DNA of 64,000 nucleotides, taken from Aculops lycopersici. Lineage: Eukaryota > Arthropoda > Arachnida > Trombidiformes > Eriophyidae. A program made the translations under genes and the position numbers. The stretch covers positions 2,103,521 to 2,167,520 of the forward strand of contig WNKI01000005.1 of assembly GCA_015350385.1 (NCBI GenBank). The letters run 5' to 3'. Shown here in pieces: positions 21,330 to 31,785 of the stretch (position 1 is the stretch's first letter; every line of letters begins with the position of its first letter). The notes beneath the pieces were generated by a model that worked only from the letters and a program-made list of their open reading frames with translations, made no database searches and was not told the DNA's origin.

Positions 21330-23978
21330 ATGGTCTTACCCGCAAAACCAAGTCGTTGTTGGCGCCGAAAGGTACCGATGATATTCAGTGGGAGGCAGGA
21401 GGAGACAGCGAGAGTGAGATTCAATGCAGCTAGCTTTTGTATGGAGATGCCGAGAGAAGTTACAAGATTGCGAGCAACAAGTGTGATTATTGGCCTGGCG
21501 ATTGCATCTTTCCTCCTGTCAGTTAGCTTTGTAACAAGCTCAAGCCAACAGTTTATCATCAAGAGTGGCGGCCAATCAACAAGTGGTCAGAATAGCAATA
21601 GCAATAGCAATGGCAACAATTATCGCCCTAGAAGCCAGCCAACAAGTAACCTGTTCCAAGGATCTCACCATATAAATTCATACTCAGCATCACAAGCTAG
21701 CGGTAGCAGCAGTAGCTCAAGGGGAAAGAATCAACCACACCAACAAAAGTGGCATTCTTTGAATGTGCCAAATCAATCATCATTAGATTATAACCAGCCA
21801 CAACTACAGCAACAATACGACACCAAAGCCAGAAGTATTTATCATCCATCGCAGCTCCTACTACGCGGCGCGCGCAATGCCTCGAGTCCTCTCACATCGT
21901 TGGCGGTGGCCGGAAGTCAAATGGCGGCCGCGGCAGCCGGCACTAGTGGCTGGCACTTCCCTCGCTTCTCGCCCGAATCTGCGGCTGAGGTTCTCCTAAC
22001 AGGCGCGCAAGTGATAAATAAAATAGCTCAAGCCGAGACGCCGCTAAACTATTGCAAAACGCCCGACAACCAGGAGGGCGAATGCAGTGATATAAGGAAG
22101 TGCATTTGGTTGGTTCTTGATAAGGTTAAACTAAAGCAGTCGGTTTGTTTGCGAAACCTAATCATTCCCGCTGTTTGTTGTCCCATTTCTAATGCCAACA
22201 ACACGCCCATTGCCAATATGATTCAGTCCACCTTGGAGCCCGTTTTGTTTAGACCGAAACAAGGCAAGCACAAGAAGCCACTTGGTTTGCAGGCTGGCAC
22301 TCATGTGCAGACACCTGTTGTGGGTTCGCCGCCGCCGAGTGCCGCTTCAATGATAATTAGAGGCCAAAATCAAACAAGCGCCTTGATGTATCCAACTCAC
22401 TCTAGCTCAACAACATCAACTACAAGCTCGACAACAGCGCCAACCTCAATTGCAAGCACAAAGACGCCAAGCTCACCCCCGGTACCGGTGCAGCAACATG
22501 TTGCCGAGGAGTCAATTATTGTGCCGCAGAAGCCAGTCAATGCGCCAGCTAGTGTAAATTCGCAATCCCTATTCTCGGACGACGATAGCAACGACAAACC
22601 TTCGGTTACCGGTGGTGGTCACACCCACCCAACTCGCGAGGGGTCTTATAATCGGACCGTGAGCCATAAGTATCCGTGGGCAAATGAGACTTGCGGGGAG
22701 GGAGGGCGCACGAGAACCGGAAGGATCGTTGGTGGGTCGGATTCAAAACTAGGCCAGTGGCCTTGGATGACAGCCATGTACTTGAATAAGCGTAGTTCCT
22801 CGTCCAGTTTCTCCTCTTCAGGTGGAAGTGGATCAGGAGGCGAGTTTTGGTGCGGAGGCGCGCTAATCAACCGGAGATTTATTCTTACAGCCGCTCATTG
22901 TTTATCAGATCAAAGAGGCAACAGGTATAGGAATGATCAGGTGACCATAAAATTGGGAGGCATCGATTTGGTTCGTCACCAGGCGCCAGCTGATATATTG
23001 CGCAACACAAACGAGATTGAGTCGCGAGTCATAACAGGAGGCTCCTCGCACATGTATCACCAGCAGTCCACCGCATCACCTGGCCACTCGTCAATAATTA
23101 ACACTCAGGGCGGCGGACACAACAGATCCTTTGGTAGGGATGCAACGGACGGTTCGGGCGAAGAGGAGGAGGAGTTTTCCTGGACTTCCTTTATAACGAA
23201 GGCTCTTGGTTTAGGCGGAAGTAGTTCAAGTGGTAGTAGCAATAGTAATAAAGGATCAGCTTACTCAACAAGTGGCTACGCGGACAGTTCCTCTGGCAGC
23301 TTGTCTGGTGGATCAAGCAAGTCGCTGGATAAGAAGCAACAGTTGGCTGCGCATGCAAAGAAGACTTATTTCAAGGAGTACCGAGTAGCCAACATTAAGC
23401 AGCATCCCAAGTTTCAAAGGCATGGATTTTACAATGACATCGGTCTCATTGAACTGAAGACCGACGTTGAGTATGACGATCTAATCTCTCCTGTTTGCTT
23501 GCCATCCGAATACGACCTCAAGCGAGACATGAGCGGATATATGGCCACCGTTTTGGGCTGGGGCACGCTGAGTTACGGTGGCCAGGGAAGTAAATTGTTG
23601 CAACAGGTTACCATGCCAATTTGGAACAACAAAGACTGTGATGATAGATACCTACAGGTGATTGGAAAGACCTTCGTCTGCGCTGGCTTTCTAACTGGAG
23701 GCAAGGATGCTTGTCAGGGAGACTCGGGCGGCCCGCTCATGGTTAGCGACAAGAGCGGCCGGTGGACTTTGCATGGAGTCGTGTCGTTCGGTAAGACTTG
23801 TGCACAAGCTGGATACCCGGGAGTCTACACAAGAGTAACCGAGTATTTAGACTGGATTAGAGACAACACAGATCTAAACGGATACTCGCAATCGTCTAGC
23901 ACAACTAGTTCCGGTAGACAATCGACAAGTTCAAGTGGCAGCTCTTCGGTTGCTCAACAGCAACAAGTTCACCGATAG
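21330..23978 (+). CDS. CLIP-domain serine protease, trypsin-like (S1)
   Basis: Secreted or signal-anchored protease zymogen of the arthropod CLIP family, which acts in clotting, melanisation or Toll cascades. Two starts are possible: ATG at 21330 in a good context (ACCATGG), or ATG at 21441 directly before a hydrophobic segment (SVIIGLAIASFLLSVSF). The 21240 codon is TTG. A CLIP domain follows with Cys pattern NYC...GEC...KC...SVC...CC. A long Ser/Thr/Gln linker leads to the activation site TGR|IVGG, and the preceding Cys (NETCGE) probably tethers the CLIP part. The triad is complete: AAHC, NDIGL and GDSGGP. Asp189 in GGKDAC predicts cleavage after Arg/Lys. Roughly 100 Ser/Gly/Glu-rich residues are inserted between the His and Asp motifs, and a Ser/Gln tail follows the domain. 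Single exon. Confidence 0.93.
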   Translation: MVLPAKPSRCWRRKVPMIFSGRQEETARVRFNAASFCMEMPREVTRLRATSVIIGLAIASFLLSVSFVTSSSQQFIIKSGGQSTSGQNSNSNSNGNNYRPRSQPTSNLFQGSHHINSYSASQASGSSSSSRGKNQPHQQKWHSLNVPNQSSLDYNQPQLQQQYDTKARSIYHPSQLLLRGARNASSPLTSLAVAGSQMAAAAAGTSGWHFPRFSPESAAEVLLTGAQVINKIAQAETPLNYCKTPDNQEGECSDIRKCIWLVLDKVKLKQSVCLRNLIIPAVCCPISNANNTPIANMIQSTLEPVLFRPKQGKHKKPLGLQAGTHVQTPVVGSPPPSAASMIIRGQNQTSALMYPTHSSSTTSTTSSTTAPTSIASTKTPSSPPVPVQQHVAEESIIVPQKPVNAPASVNSQSLFSDDDSNDKPSVTGGGHTHPTREGSYNRTVSHKYPWANETCGEGGRTRTGRIVGGSDSKLGQWPWMTAMYLNKRSSSSSFSSSGGSGSGGEFWCGGALINRRFILTAAHCLSDQRGNRYRNDQVTIKLGGIDLVRHQAPADILRNTNEIESRVITGGSSHMYHQQSTASPGHSSIINTQGGGHNRSFGRDATDGSGEEEEEFSWTSFITKALGLGGSSSSGSSNSNKGSAYSTSGYADSSSGSLSGGSSKSLDKKQQLAAHAKKTYFKEYRVANIKQHPKFQRHGFYNDIGLIELKTDVEYDDLISPVCLPSEYDLKRDMSGYMATVLGWGTLSYGGQGSKLLQQVTMPIWNNKDCDDRYLQVIGKTFVCAGFLTGGKDACQGDSGGPLMVSDKSGRWTLHGVVSFGKTCAQAGYPGVYTRVTEYLDWIRDNTDLNGYSQSSSTTSSGRQSTSSSGSSSVAQQQQVHR

Positions 23979-25141
23979 TCTAGTGGAAAATTAAAATTTA
24001 GCCTCCACCACCACAAGAGATGGGATATGTGTAACGAGAGATTAAATAGAGTATTCTTAGCAAAGCGAGAGAAGAAAAATATTCCATAGTTTTGAATTGA
24101 CATTCTCACTTAGCATTTTGGATCGCCTTGCCATTTTTCAAGGTGAGACTCGACTCTGCACGACGACAACGACGACAATAATTAAGATGGGCAACGTCTC
24201 AATCGCGCAAACGAGTTAGCTGACTTGCCAAGTCTTTGAGGTTTGCCACACTGCAACTTCACAAGCTTGGCGGTAGCGGCACCAGCTGAGCTAGTCAGTA
24301 GGGCGCTTGAAGCGCATCGATCGCAACTAGAGCTCGACAGCGAGTGAGGCCAACCAGCCAGCCAGTCAAACGGATAGACGGGCGGCTGAACTTGAGGCAA
24401 CCTGATAGTCTAGCGGACAAGACGTTCGAATAGGGACGTCGCGGTGTTCGCTGCGTTTAGTCAACCCTCTGCGACTAATTACATCTCTCGTGCTTTGAAG
24501 CTGATACCTATGAATCCCTTCTTAAGCTTGGGGGCCTGAGGAGGGGGTTATATTTTTTCACAAATGCCTCTCCCCATTTTCTCTGCGACAGTTCGAGAAG
24601 AACAGTGACGCATTCGAGAAAATGGAAGCGCCGCGAGAGATCGCCTCTTAGAGCTACTATTCAGTTGGACAGACAGACGCGCCTAGCGACTTTCTCTTTC
24701 TTGGTCTCACCGAGATCCACAACGTCAAGTCGCTATGCTTAAGCTTAGCACGAGCGGAACTTAGCGACGGTGGCACCTCAAGTTGCTGACTCGACTTGAG
24801 TCCATGGGGCCACTCGCTTGTTGACTATCGTTAGCGCCATTGCTGCCGCCGCTGCTGATTCTGATGGAAAGTCGCTAGGCGCCTAGCGACTTCGCATCAA
24901 TAGCAGAAGCAGTAGCGAGCAACAGATTCGCCCGACTCTCATACCCAAAAGGAGAGCACAAGAAGTTTAGTTCAGTTTACATTAGGAATACCAACTATTA
25001 GTCATATAATATCAAAGCAACTGGAAAAATAAAAGAGCTGAAGAATTTGCATCGGCATCAGGTTGGCAGTCGGCGGCGGCACCATAAGTTCATTCACATT
25101 TCGCTGCAACACCCTAAGCTCATCAGAAATTTACGAGGCGA
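23979..25141. other. Non-coding region with long palindrome
   Basis: Protease 3' UTR (ATTAAA at 24041-24046), then about 1 kb without a gene. Two copies of CCTAGCGACTT and a perfect 24-bp palindrome built from the same word occur at 24682-24892. Confidence 0.5.
24869..24892. promoter_or_regulatory. 24-bp perfect palindrome of the AAGTCGCTAGG family
   Basis: AAGTCGCTAGGC is followed immediately by its exact reverse complement. The half-site recurs at 24682-24692, 51790-51800 and 57897-57907. The function is unknown; a binding site for a dimeric factor is inference. Confidence 0.5.
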
Positions 25142-25387
25142 CTAGCATCGAGAGGAGGAATAAGCAGCATAAATAGCACTGGTGGTAGCCATAACAGCAT
25201 AAGCATTAGACGACAATAGTACAGTTGACTTGTCTGCTAACTCGAGGTTGAAAATCGACTTGTCTTCGTGGAAGCAGGTGAAGCTGAGAAAGACTAAAAC
25301 CATCGCGCAAGATATTAGTGATTTTCGCCCTCTCGACTTCATTTGACTTGTCACATAGCCAGCCAATACCTTTGGCGCCAAACTCAT
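25142..25387 (-). CDS. Candidate small secreted peptide
   Basis: An ATG at 25387 (or the internal ATG at 25342) opens an 81- (or 66-) residue frame. From the internal Met it reads MKSRGRKSLISCAMVLVFLS, a basic start plus hydrophobic core typical of a signal peptide. A short mature part follows (HEDKSIFNLELADKSTVLL) to the end SSSRC. No family is recognised and no dibasic processing sites are seen in the mature part. It lies upstream of and divergent from the filamin-like gene. Could be chance. Confidence 0.33.
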   Translation of the reverse strand: MSLAPKVLAGYVTSQMKSRGRKSLISCAMVLVFLSFTCFHEDKSIFNLELADKSTVLLSSNAYAVMATTSAIYAAYSSSRC

Positions 25388-25722
25388 TCACTCGTCTCTA
25401 TAGACTGCATTCATCAACGTAAGCAACACGTAAGCTATTGCCTCCATCACTACAACAAAAACAACTACTACTTTCACTGTTCGCCCCTTAGAATAAGTTA
25501 GCTAGCCAGAGAGTTGAGCTCAAGCTAAGCTAAGCCCTAGAGATAGAGAGAATCCCTCTAAGCTATCCACCTACTTTGTTGCCAAGTCGGATTTTATAAT
25601 TTTGTCTCCATCCTCCTATTCCTCCTCCTCTTCATCCTCCTCCTCCGACTCCCCGTCGAGTTTTACAATAGTCGACATTTTTATTTATGCTCTTTGCACG
25701 TCCACAACAAGCAACTACAAGA
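25388..25722. promoter_or_regulatory. Promoter and 5' UTR of filamin-like gene
   Basis: CCTCCT-rich pyrimidine tract at about 25611-25660 immediately before the start region. Nothing else is seen. Confidence 0.4.
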
Positions 25723-26513
25723 ATGGCCTCCACTAAAGTTACCTGCCACGGTGCTGGTTTAGTAGCTGGCGATGCGGATTTTAAGAACTCGTTCACAGTG
25801 TTTGTCCAACAGGGAAAAATTGGAGGCATTTCCGTTGCCTTTGAAGGTAAGTTGTTTGCTCATCGTCACTTTTAAGTAGTGAGCGAGTTAAGATGGTGGA
25901 GGAAGTTGGTATTTTTCATCTCTAGCAACCAGTCTTTTTAATGAGTGAGAAGATTGGTCTTGAGTCTTTGGGATTAAAGAGACGGAGCGGGCGTAAATTC
26001 AAACCCAATTTCTAACCTCTTACCTGTTACGCGTCCCATCTAAATAAAACACAACTAACTCTAGGCCCCTCGAAGCCGGAGATCGTGTTCAAAGACAACA
26101 AGGATGGCAGTGTCGAGGTTCAGTATGTTCCAAAGGTTGGCGGCGACTACAAAATTCACGTCAGCTACGAGGACAAACCCGTTAAGGGCTCGCCGTTTTA
26201 CCTAAAGATCAAAGGCAACACCGAGAACACAAAGAAGTTGGTTGAACGTATTAGTTGCTCAGGTGAAGCGCTTAAACAAGGCAAAGTGGGGACTGTTAAT
26301 GAGGTGACAGTTAACTGCAAGGATGCTGGAATTACAGGTGGCCTGGCAATTGCAATGGAGGGACCCTCTAAGCCTGAGGTTTCGTTCGAGGACATGAAGG
26401 ATGGAACTTTGAAAGTTAAATATAGACCACAGAAGGCCGGCAACTACAGATTGCACCTCAAGTTTGGCGATCTGGCCGTTCCAGGGTCACCCTTTAGTAT
26501 TACAGTGTCATAA
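25723..26513 (+). CDS. Two-repeat filamin-like protein
   Basis: Exons 25723-25846 and 26065-26513 join in phase at a 218-base GT-AG intron, giving 190 residues. An upstream in-frame ATG at 25687 would add 12. The whole protein is two filamin/ABP280 immunoglobulin-like repeats. Repeat 1 runs from KVTCHGAGLVAGD through FEGPSKPEIVF, DNKDGSVEVQYVP and GDYKIHVSYED to KGSPFYLKI. Repeat 2 runs from ERISCSGEALKQG through MEGPSKPEVSF to PGSPFSITVS and the stop. Full filamins have an actin-binding calponin-homology pair and 20 or more repeats; none of that is visible upstream. It therefore looks like a stand-alone mini-filamin, possibly derived from the filamin C-terminus, whose last repeat normally dimerises. 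A 5' part beyond a missed splice site cannot be excluded. Confidence 0.88.
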
Positions 26514-26650
26514 TCCTCCTCCCACTATTCATTACTATTACCACTGACCATTTATACGAACACTACAAACTGAGCCCAATGATATGAATGAAAACAAACA
26601 AATAAGTCCACTCTTGAGACGGATATTGTTATCGAAATTTGACTTGATAG

Positions 26651-26656
26651 TTTATT
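26651..26656 (-). terminator. Polyadenylation signal of AGTRAP-like gene
   Basis: Minus-strand AATAAA about 140 bases past the stop of the AGTRAP-like gene, in the convergent spacer with the filamin-like gene. Confidence 0.5.
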
Positions 26657-26797
26657 GTTAGTGTGCAATTCATTTTGACATTTTCAGTTTTTTCAGGTTC
26701 TAACCTCCCTTCCTCTCGGAGTAAGATTGTTGAGATCGTACCTTGGTAGTGTTTGCATTGCCTTCAATCTCTATTCAACTTATCTCTCTCTTGATTT

Positions 26798-27289
26798 TCA
26801 TGGCAAAGCTTGATTTGGCTCGTCAATATTCTGGTATGTTGATCTTGGTCGGCCACTTGAGGCTGAGGTTGTGGAGGCTCCATGGACATCGACCTCAAGC
26901 AAACCACTTGTGGGATCCTCGACGCCAGCACGAGCACTGTAATTTCTCAGCAATAAGATACTAGACAGAGGTCTAAATATAAGGTTCATGACGATGATAA
27001 GTGTTGACACGAGGCCTGGGTAATTGGCACTAATAAGAGTGACTACATCAAGTAGCATACAGATGACATTAAAAGCCGTTGAGACCAATATAACATCAGT
27101 ATTCTTATCAACTAATATTGCTAATATTAGGGTTAGAAGAAAGATTGAGTTGTAGGAGAGATAGGCCAACTTAGTTCCATTGTTGCCTATCAGTACATTT
27201 GCTAGGGATATCAGAGTTGCATGGATGAGGAATAGAACTTTGATAAAATAATTATCAAACAGAGCGGGGAACAGGTCGGCGAGAGCCAT
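26798..27289 (-). CDS. AGTRAP-like four-pass membrane protein
   Basis: Similar to type-1 angiotensin II receptor-associated protein (ATRAP), a small multi-pass protein of endosomal/ER membranes that in vertebrates binds the AT1 receptor tail. The 163-residue product has about four hydrophobic segments in its first 115 residues. The family block FRPLSSILLLRNYSARAG follows, and a hydrophilic tail contains RSTYQNIDE, matching the S-x-YQ-x-ID motif of vertebrate ATRAP. Single exon, ATG start, TAA stop region. As arthropods have no angiotensin system in the vertebrate sense, the role here is probably general membrane trafficking; this is inference. The match rests on two short blocks and topology. 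Confidence 0.75.
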   Translation of the reverse strand: MALADLFPALFDNYFIKVLFLIHATLISLANVLIGNNGTKLAYLSYNSIFLLTLILAILVDKNTDVILVSTAFNVICMLLDVVTLISANYPGLVSTLIIVMNLIFRPLSSILLLRNYSARAGVEDPTSGLLEVDVHGASTTSASSGRPRSTYQNIDEPNQALP

Positions 27290-29681
27290 TGTTGTGCTGC
27301 TGATTACACTTGTCTTCGTTGTAGATAATTGATGAGTTGAGGTTCTAGGTGTTGATCCTATTCTATTGAGTAGCTCCTACTATTTGATATGATAAGTAAC
27401 AGTGACTGAGACCAAATTATATATGTCAGTCGTGTCCGGTAGCGCACGAAAATCAAATCCTTTGCAATGAATCACTACCACCACTATGGATTACACTGGA
27501 TGCAAGAGAAACTCAATCGATTAAATTTGTTAGCTGGCTCTAGACCCTTTGAGCAAGGGCAAGTATTTTGCAAAGTAAAATGGTAGTTTGATGTAAAAGC
27601 GAGTGACGGCGTTGTCCTCGCTCAAATCGATAATAATAATAATAGTAATGGGTGGTAGAAAGCAACCTTTTTCCGAAACAATACAAACAACGATAAGTTG
27701 TTCTGGGTGATTGGATATGCCGGGGGCTTTTATCTCAACAATCTGGTCTCGTCAGGGGGCATTGTGCATGGCTTGTCCATGTGACGATTGGTGCGGCCAC
27801 TAGCGTCGATGAGTTTTTGTCGGTGATGGAAGTGGATGGTTGGCGGCAGCTCGAGATAACGATCTTCGCGGTTGGTCTGGTGGCGGTGAGAGGAAAGTAT
27901 CCAAATTGTATGAATCACTGTAGAATGGTCTCTCAGTCGATGACCACCCACTAGCCTAATTGATTTAGATTTAGTATTGAGTTTTTAATGAGAATTGCAA
28001 GCTACTATGGGATGGCAAAGTGAACAATATGGTGCAAAGTGGTTGTAGGATACGGATCGAGTATGTGTTTGTACTAATGACAACGGAACGGTAGCAAGCG
28101 CGCTAGCGAATTTCACAAAGGGCAGTAAAAAATCGAGAGTGAACAGCTGATCTCTGCATGCAGCAGTGTGATAATGAAGCGCGCAATAAAAGCTCAACGC
28201 GTTTGACTTTCCTAGTCCAGCAAGTTTTTACATTGGATCACAAAGTCCCATTGTTGGCTAACCTGACGAGTTTTATGTGCGTAGAGTTTAAAGGAGTTAG
28301 TCGACTTAACGCTAGCTAACTGTTCATATTGCCTTTGCTCTCTTTCCCTCTCTCTGCGGCATCGTCCACTGCGTCGACTCATTGCTACAGTGGTTGTTAG
28401 GCTAGCCAAAGCTATGGTGACGTGAAAATTTGCATTTTCTCTCTGTAAACTCTTAGGGCCCAGCGACAGTGGAGCGAGGAAACGAGCAGCTCGTGAAATA
28501 TTCTCACTACAATATGATGATTATCCATCGCGATTCCTTCCGAGCTCAATTTATTAAATTATTGCTTTCTAGGATATTTTCGATTCTAAGAGACAGAGCC
28601 AAGTAAAATAAACAGACTGCATCAATAGTCTTCGTTGAATTATGCGATTGAGACTGCAGACTGCAAGCAAGAGACAGTCGTATCCACGGAGTTCAAACCT
28701 CGACCACAAAATCAGCTAAAGAAACTACAAGATAGATGAAAGAGTACCTGCGTGATAATTCATTGAATAATAAGCGGAAACATACTCCACAAAAAGCAAA
28801 AGCTCACTCAGACTTCGACGACAATCTGCACTTTTCAAGTCACACAACCCTTTTGCCTCCACTAGATTCGTAGTCGTTGCAACAATAATCGACGCTAACT
28901 CACGACATTCGCTCAACAACAACACCAACTTGCCAACTGATTCGTGTCTTACTGCTCCCAACGCCACGGCCACAATTACCACTTCAACAACTCCTGCTCA
29001 ATCTGAGTTAGTGTGCGCCGAGGAAACAGGTTTCCTTCCTTCATCTTGATACGCAGGGCGAGAGAGAAAGAGAGAAAAATACTCTCACTCGATCTTCTGT
29101 CGCTATCTGGCTTCAGACTGCAAAAACCCTTTGAACTCACAAGTTTTAAAAACGGCTAAGATAGATAGTGGAGCAGTGGCGCCAAGTATTTGGATGCCAC
29201 GGACAAAATCGTAGAATTTGAGCTGAAAACATTGTAACCACGGCAAACGCAGACATATAAACCGTGGAGTTGCGATAACAATAGACCGCTGACTGCTTGA
29301 CTAACTGGCCAGAAGACGGACACGACTAGACAAGTTGGCCACGGAAAGCTTCGTCATACCACATAGCCCATCACCAAAGATCCAGCTAACAAGAGATAAG
29401 CGTCAGTTGATAGAAACTTGGCAGACGAGGAAGATCTGGATTGTGAGAAACGTAGACAATCAGCAAAACTAGTGATGCCAAATTAATTGATGCAATAGTA
29501 ACAAACTTTGTGAAAGTAAGTGCAAGATTGAAGCTCAATACTCAGTTCTTAGTCAAAAACCGCGAAACAAGAAGCAAGATATCGTTTAATTTAATGCGAC
29601 TCAAAATAATCTGAGGCCTAAAAAGTCCAGTAAAAATCCCATCAAAATATTAGTATCAAAAGGACTACAATAATACTAAAA
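27290..29681. other. Long divergent intergenic region
   Basis: About 2.4 kb between the divergent AGTRAP-like and adiponectin-receptor-like genes, with no convincing ORF. A good splice donor (GAAA|GTAAGT at 29516) 160 bases before the PAQR start may belong to a non-coding first exon, but I could not place its acceptor. Confidence 0.4.
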
Positions 29682-30980
29682 ATGGAGCTCAGGACACAAG
29701 ATAGCCTGACCGAAACTCCAAAAGAAAAGCAGGAGGAGCATAATGTGATGGCTACTTGTGGAGAGGACGAAGATGTCAGGAGCAAACCTGTAGCAAATTT
29801 AAAATTGAACCATTTTGCTCAGCAACCAAGATGGTTGCAGGACAACCACTTCTTACACAACAACCATCGAGCGCCTACTGAATCGTATCTCATGTGTCTG
29901 AAGTCTTGTTTTATGCTCCACACAGAAACTATGAATATCTGGACTCACCTAGTCCCATGTTTTCTATTTATTTTCCTGATCATGAGAACCTTCAACTCGG
30001 ACAGTTTGAGTCACACGGACAAGTTTGTGATAGGAGGCTTTCTATTGGGCGCTTTCCTATGTCATATGTTCTCGACGGCATTCCACACCTTTATTTGTCA
30101 TTCCGAGAAGGTTGGCAAATTTTTCCAAAAGTAAGTCCACCAAAAAAGAGAAAGAGATTCGACGGTCGCCAAGCGATCAATCACCATGATGTTTGCTGTG
30201 TGTGATGCGGTAGGAGGCGACGAGCATAGTAGACAGCAAGCAGACTGGGGACCTGATGTCCTATCATCCCCCAACTGCTACCGACAGATGGCCGCGACAC
30301 TAGCAACCCGCAACAGACCCCACAAACACGCAAAGCGATCTCATCGCTCTCGGGTCCAAAATTACAAGTAGACTAACACCCGCCTCCTCTTTCGTCCCCC
30401 ATCTTTTATTTGTAGGTTGGATTATCTAGGTATATGTATCTTGATTACACTTAGCTTCCTTCCGTTCCTTCACTTTGGATTCCATAGAAACATATTCTAT
30501 CAGCAAACGTATCTCGCTGGGGTCGTGTCGCTAGGTCTCATGTCTGCCTGGTTCTCGATGGACGAAAAGTTTGGCTCGGCTGCCTATCGGCCCGTTAGAG
30601 CAGTGGGCTTTGCAGCCTTTGGTTTGTTTGGCATCATTCCTGGACTACACTGGCTCTCTTTGCATTATGATGAATTTTGGGCGAGTATATATCTGAAAAC
30701 TTCGTTCATTAGTTTGATCACGATGGGCGTTTTGTACATCGTTGGTGCAAGTTTATATGCTTGCCGGATACCCGAACGATTCTTTCCTGGGAAATGCGAT
30801 CTGTTTTTACATAGTCATCAAATATTTCACGTACTTGTAACCTCGGCGGCTTTAGTTCACTATTATGGAATCAATGTTCTAGTTGACCATGTGAAACTGG
30901 CTCACAATACCGGCTCGGGACCGAATGGAGTCGCTGGAATGGTGGTTGTTGGCGGTGATGGTATCGGCCGAAATGCATAA
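29682..30980 (+). CDS. AdipoR: Adiponectin receptor-like PAQR protein
   Basis: Seven-pass membrane protein of the PAQR family, with AdipoR-type ceramidase activity linked to lipid and energy balance. Exons 29682-30130 and 30416-30980 join in phase at a 285-base GT-AG intron, giving 337 residues. The N-terminal cytosolic part (1-70) leads to the family block SYLMCLKSCFMLHTETMNIW, then STAFHTFICHSEKV with the first zinc-ligand His (135). Exon 2 gives KLDYLGICIL, GLHWL, RIPERFFPGKCDL and the SHQIFH motif with His284 and His288, the other two zinc ligands. All key residues are present. The C-terminus carries a Gly-rich extension (GSGPNGVAGMVVVGGDG) not usual in the family. Confidence 0.94.
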
Positions 30981-31200
30981 ACAGCTAGTCAGTAACACTC
31001 ACTTGTTAGCTTCTCGAGGGTCGCTAGTCAAAAGTCAGTGGACCTCATGAGAGATAAAAAGGAAAATTTATGAACTTTCCATGGGCGTGGTCCCGTAAGG
31101 TTAAGTTTGTATCACAGTATTACAACAGTAATCAACTCGACAAACAAGAATACCGACGAAACGGAATTTTCGTGATTAACAGCAAACTTCAAAACATTGC

Positions 31201-31280
31201 TACATTCAATGTAAATCTGATATGCTTATCGTACCTTCCAATCATGCACAACATAATAAATGAGCATCCTCATCTAATGT
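31201..31280 (-). pseudogene. Duplicated fragment of GNB1L 3' end
   Basis: Resembles 33481-33566, with a few substitutions and small indels. The shared words include ATGCACAACATAATAAATGA. The original interval covers the last codons and the 3' flank of GNB1L. It is in the same orientation and order as the second block downstream. Confidence 0.75.
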
Positions 31281-31677
31281 GTAACCTGTGTTTAGTATGG
31301 CACTTAGACGGGGACCATTAACTCATTGAATCCTATCGGTTATATTCTTACAAAACCCATCGCCACTAATCATATCTAGTCTCTTGGTGAACTTGTCTTC
31401 CCGAGCCTGACTTAGATTGGTCTTCGATAACTTACACGGTTAAAGCTCTAGCTCTACATAGATCGACGGTAGATTGTTTCAGCCGAAGGATTCAGTTTAA
31501 AAAGATATAATCGCGATGCATTAATGACTTGAGTCTTGATTAGAAGCCACAAATATAACGAGTGTTAGTGGGGAGGATAACTAAGGACGTCTGGAGATTA
31601 TACTATTGCTTGTGATATGTATGCTTTGACGACAACCACAAAAGTTTCGAGTTTGGATTGAAAGACCAGGTTCTTTA

Positions 31678-31772
31678 AGAATCGTGTTTTGCTTTGCCCA
31701 CTAGTTATCTCTCTGAGCGCTACCTGAGATTTCAGTTGATCCATTCTGATGTAATAATCTCACTATCACTAG
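31678..31772 (-). pseudogene. Duplicated internal fragment of GNB1L
   Basis: About 94 bases matching 34104-34197 with five substitutions by eye. On the minus strand the fragment still reads VRLLHQNGSTEISGSAQRD, as in GNB1L, then hits a stop. It ends 14 bases from the pyridoxal kinase stop, so it would lie in that gene's 3' UTR. Confidence 0.85.
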
Positions 31773-31785
31773 ATTCACCTTATTG

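Larger units (their letters stand above)
30981..31785. other. Spacer with decayed GNB1L-derived fragments
   Basis: AdipoR-like 3' UTR followed by two blocks that resemble parts of the GNB1L gene 2.3 kb away (31201-31280 and 31678-31772). The sequence between the blocks shows only faint similarity to the corresponding GNB1L interval. No intact ORF. Confidence 0.7.

Noticed and set aside
28725..28982. 85-codon minus frame upstream of the PAQR gene
   Set aside because: Starts at GTG with no early ATG, and no acceptor supports it as an exon.
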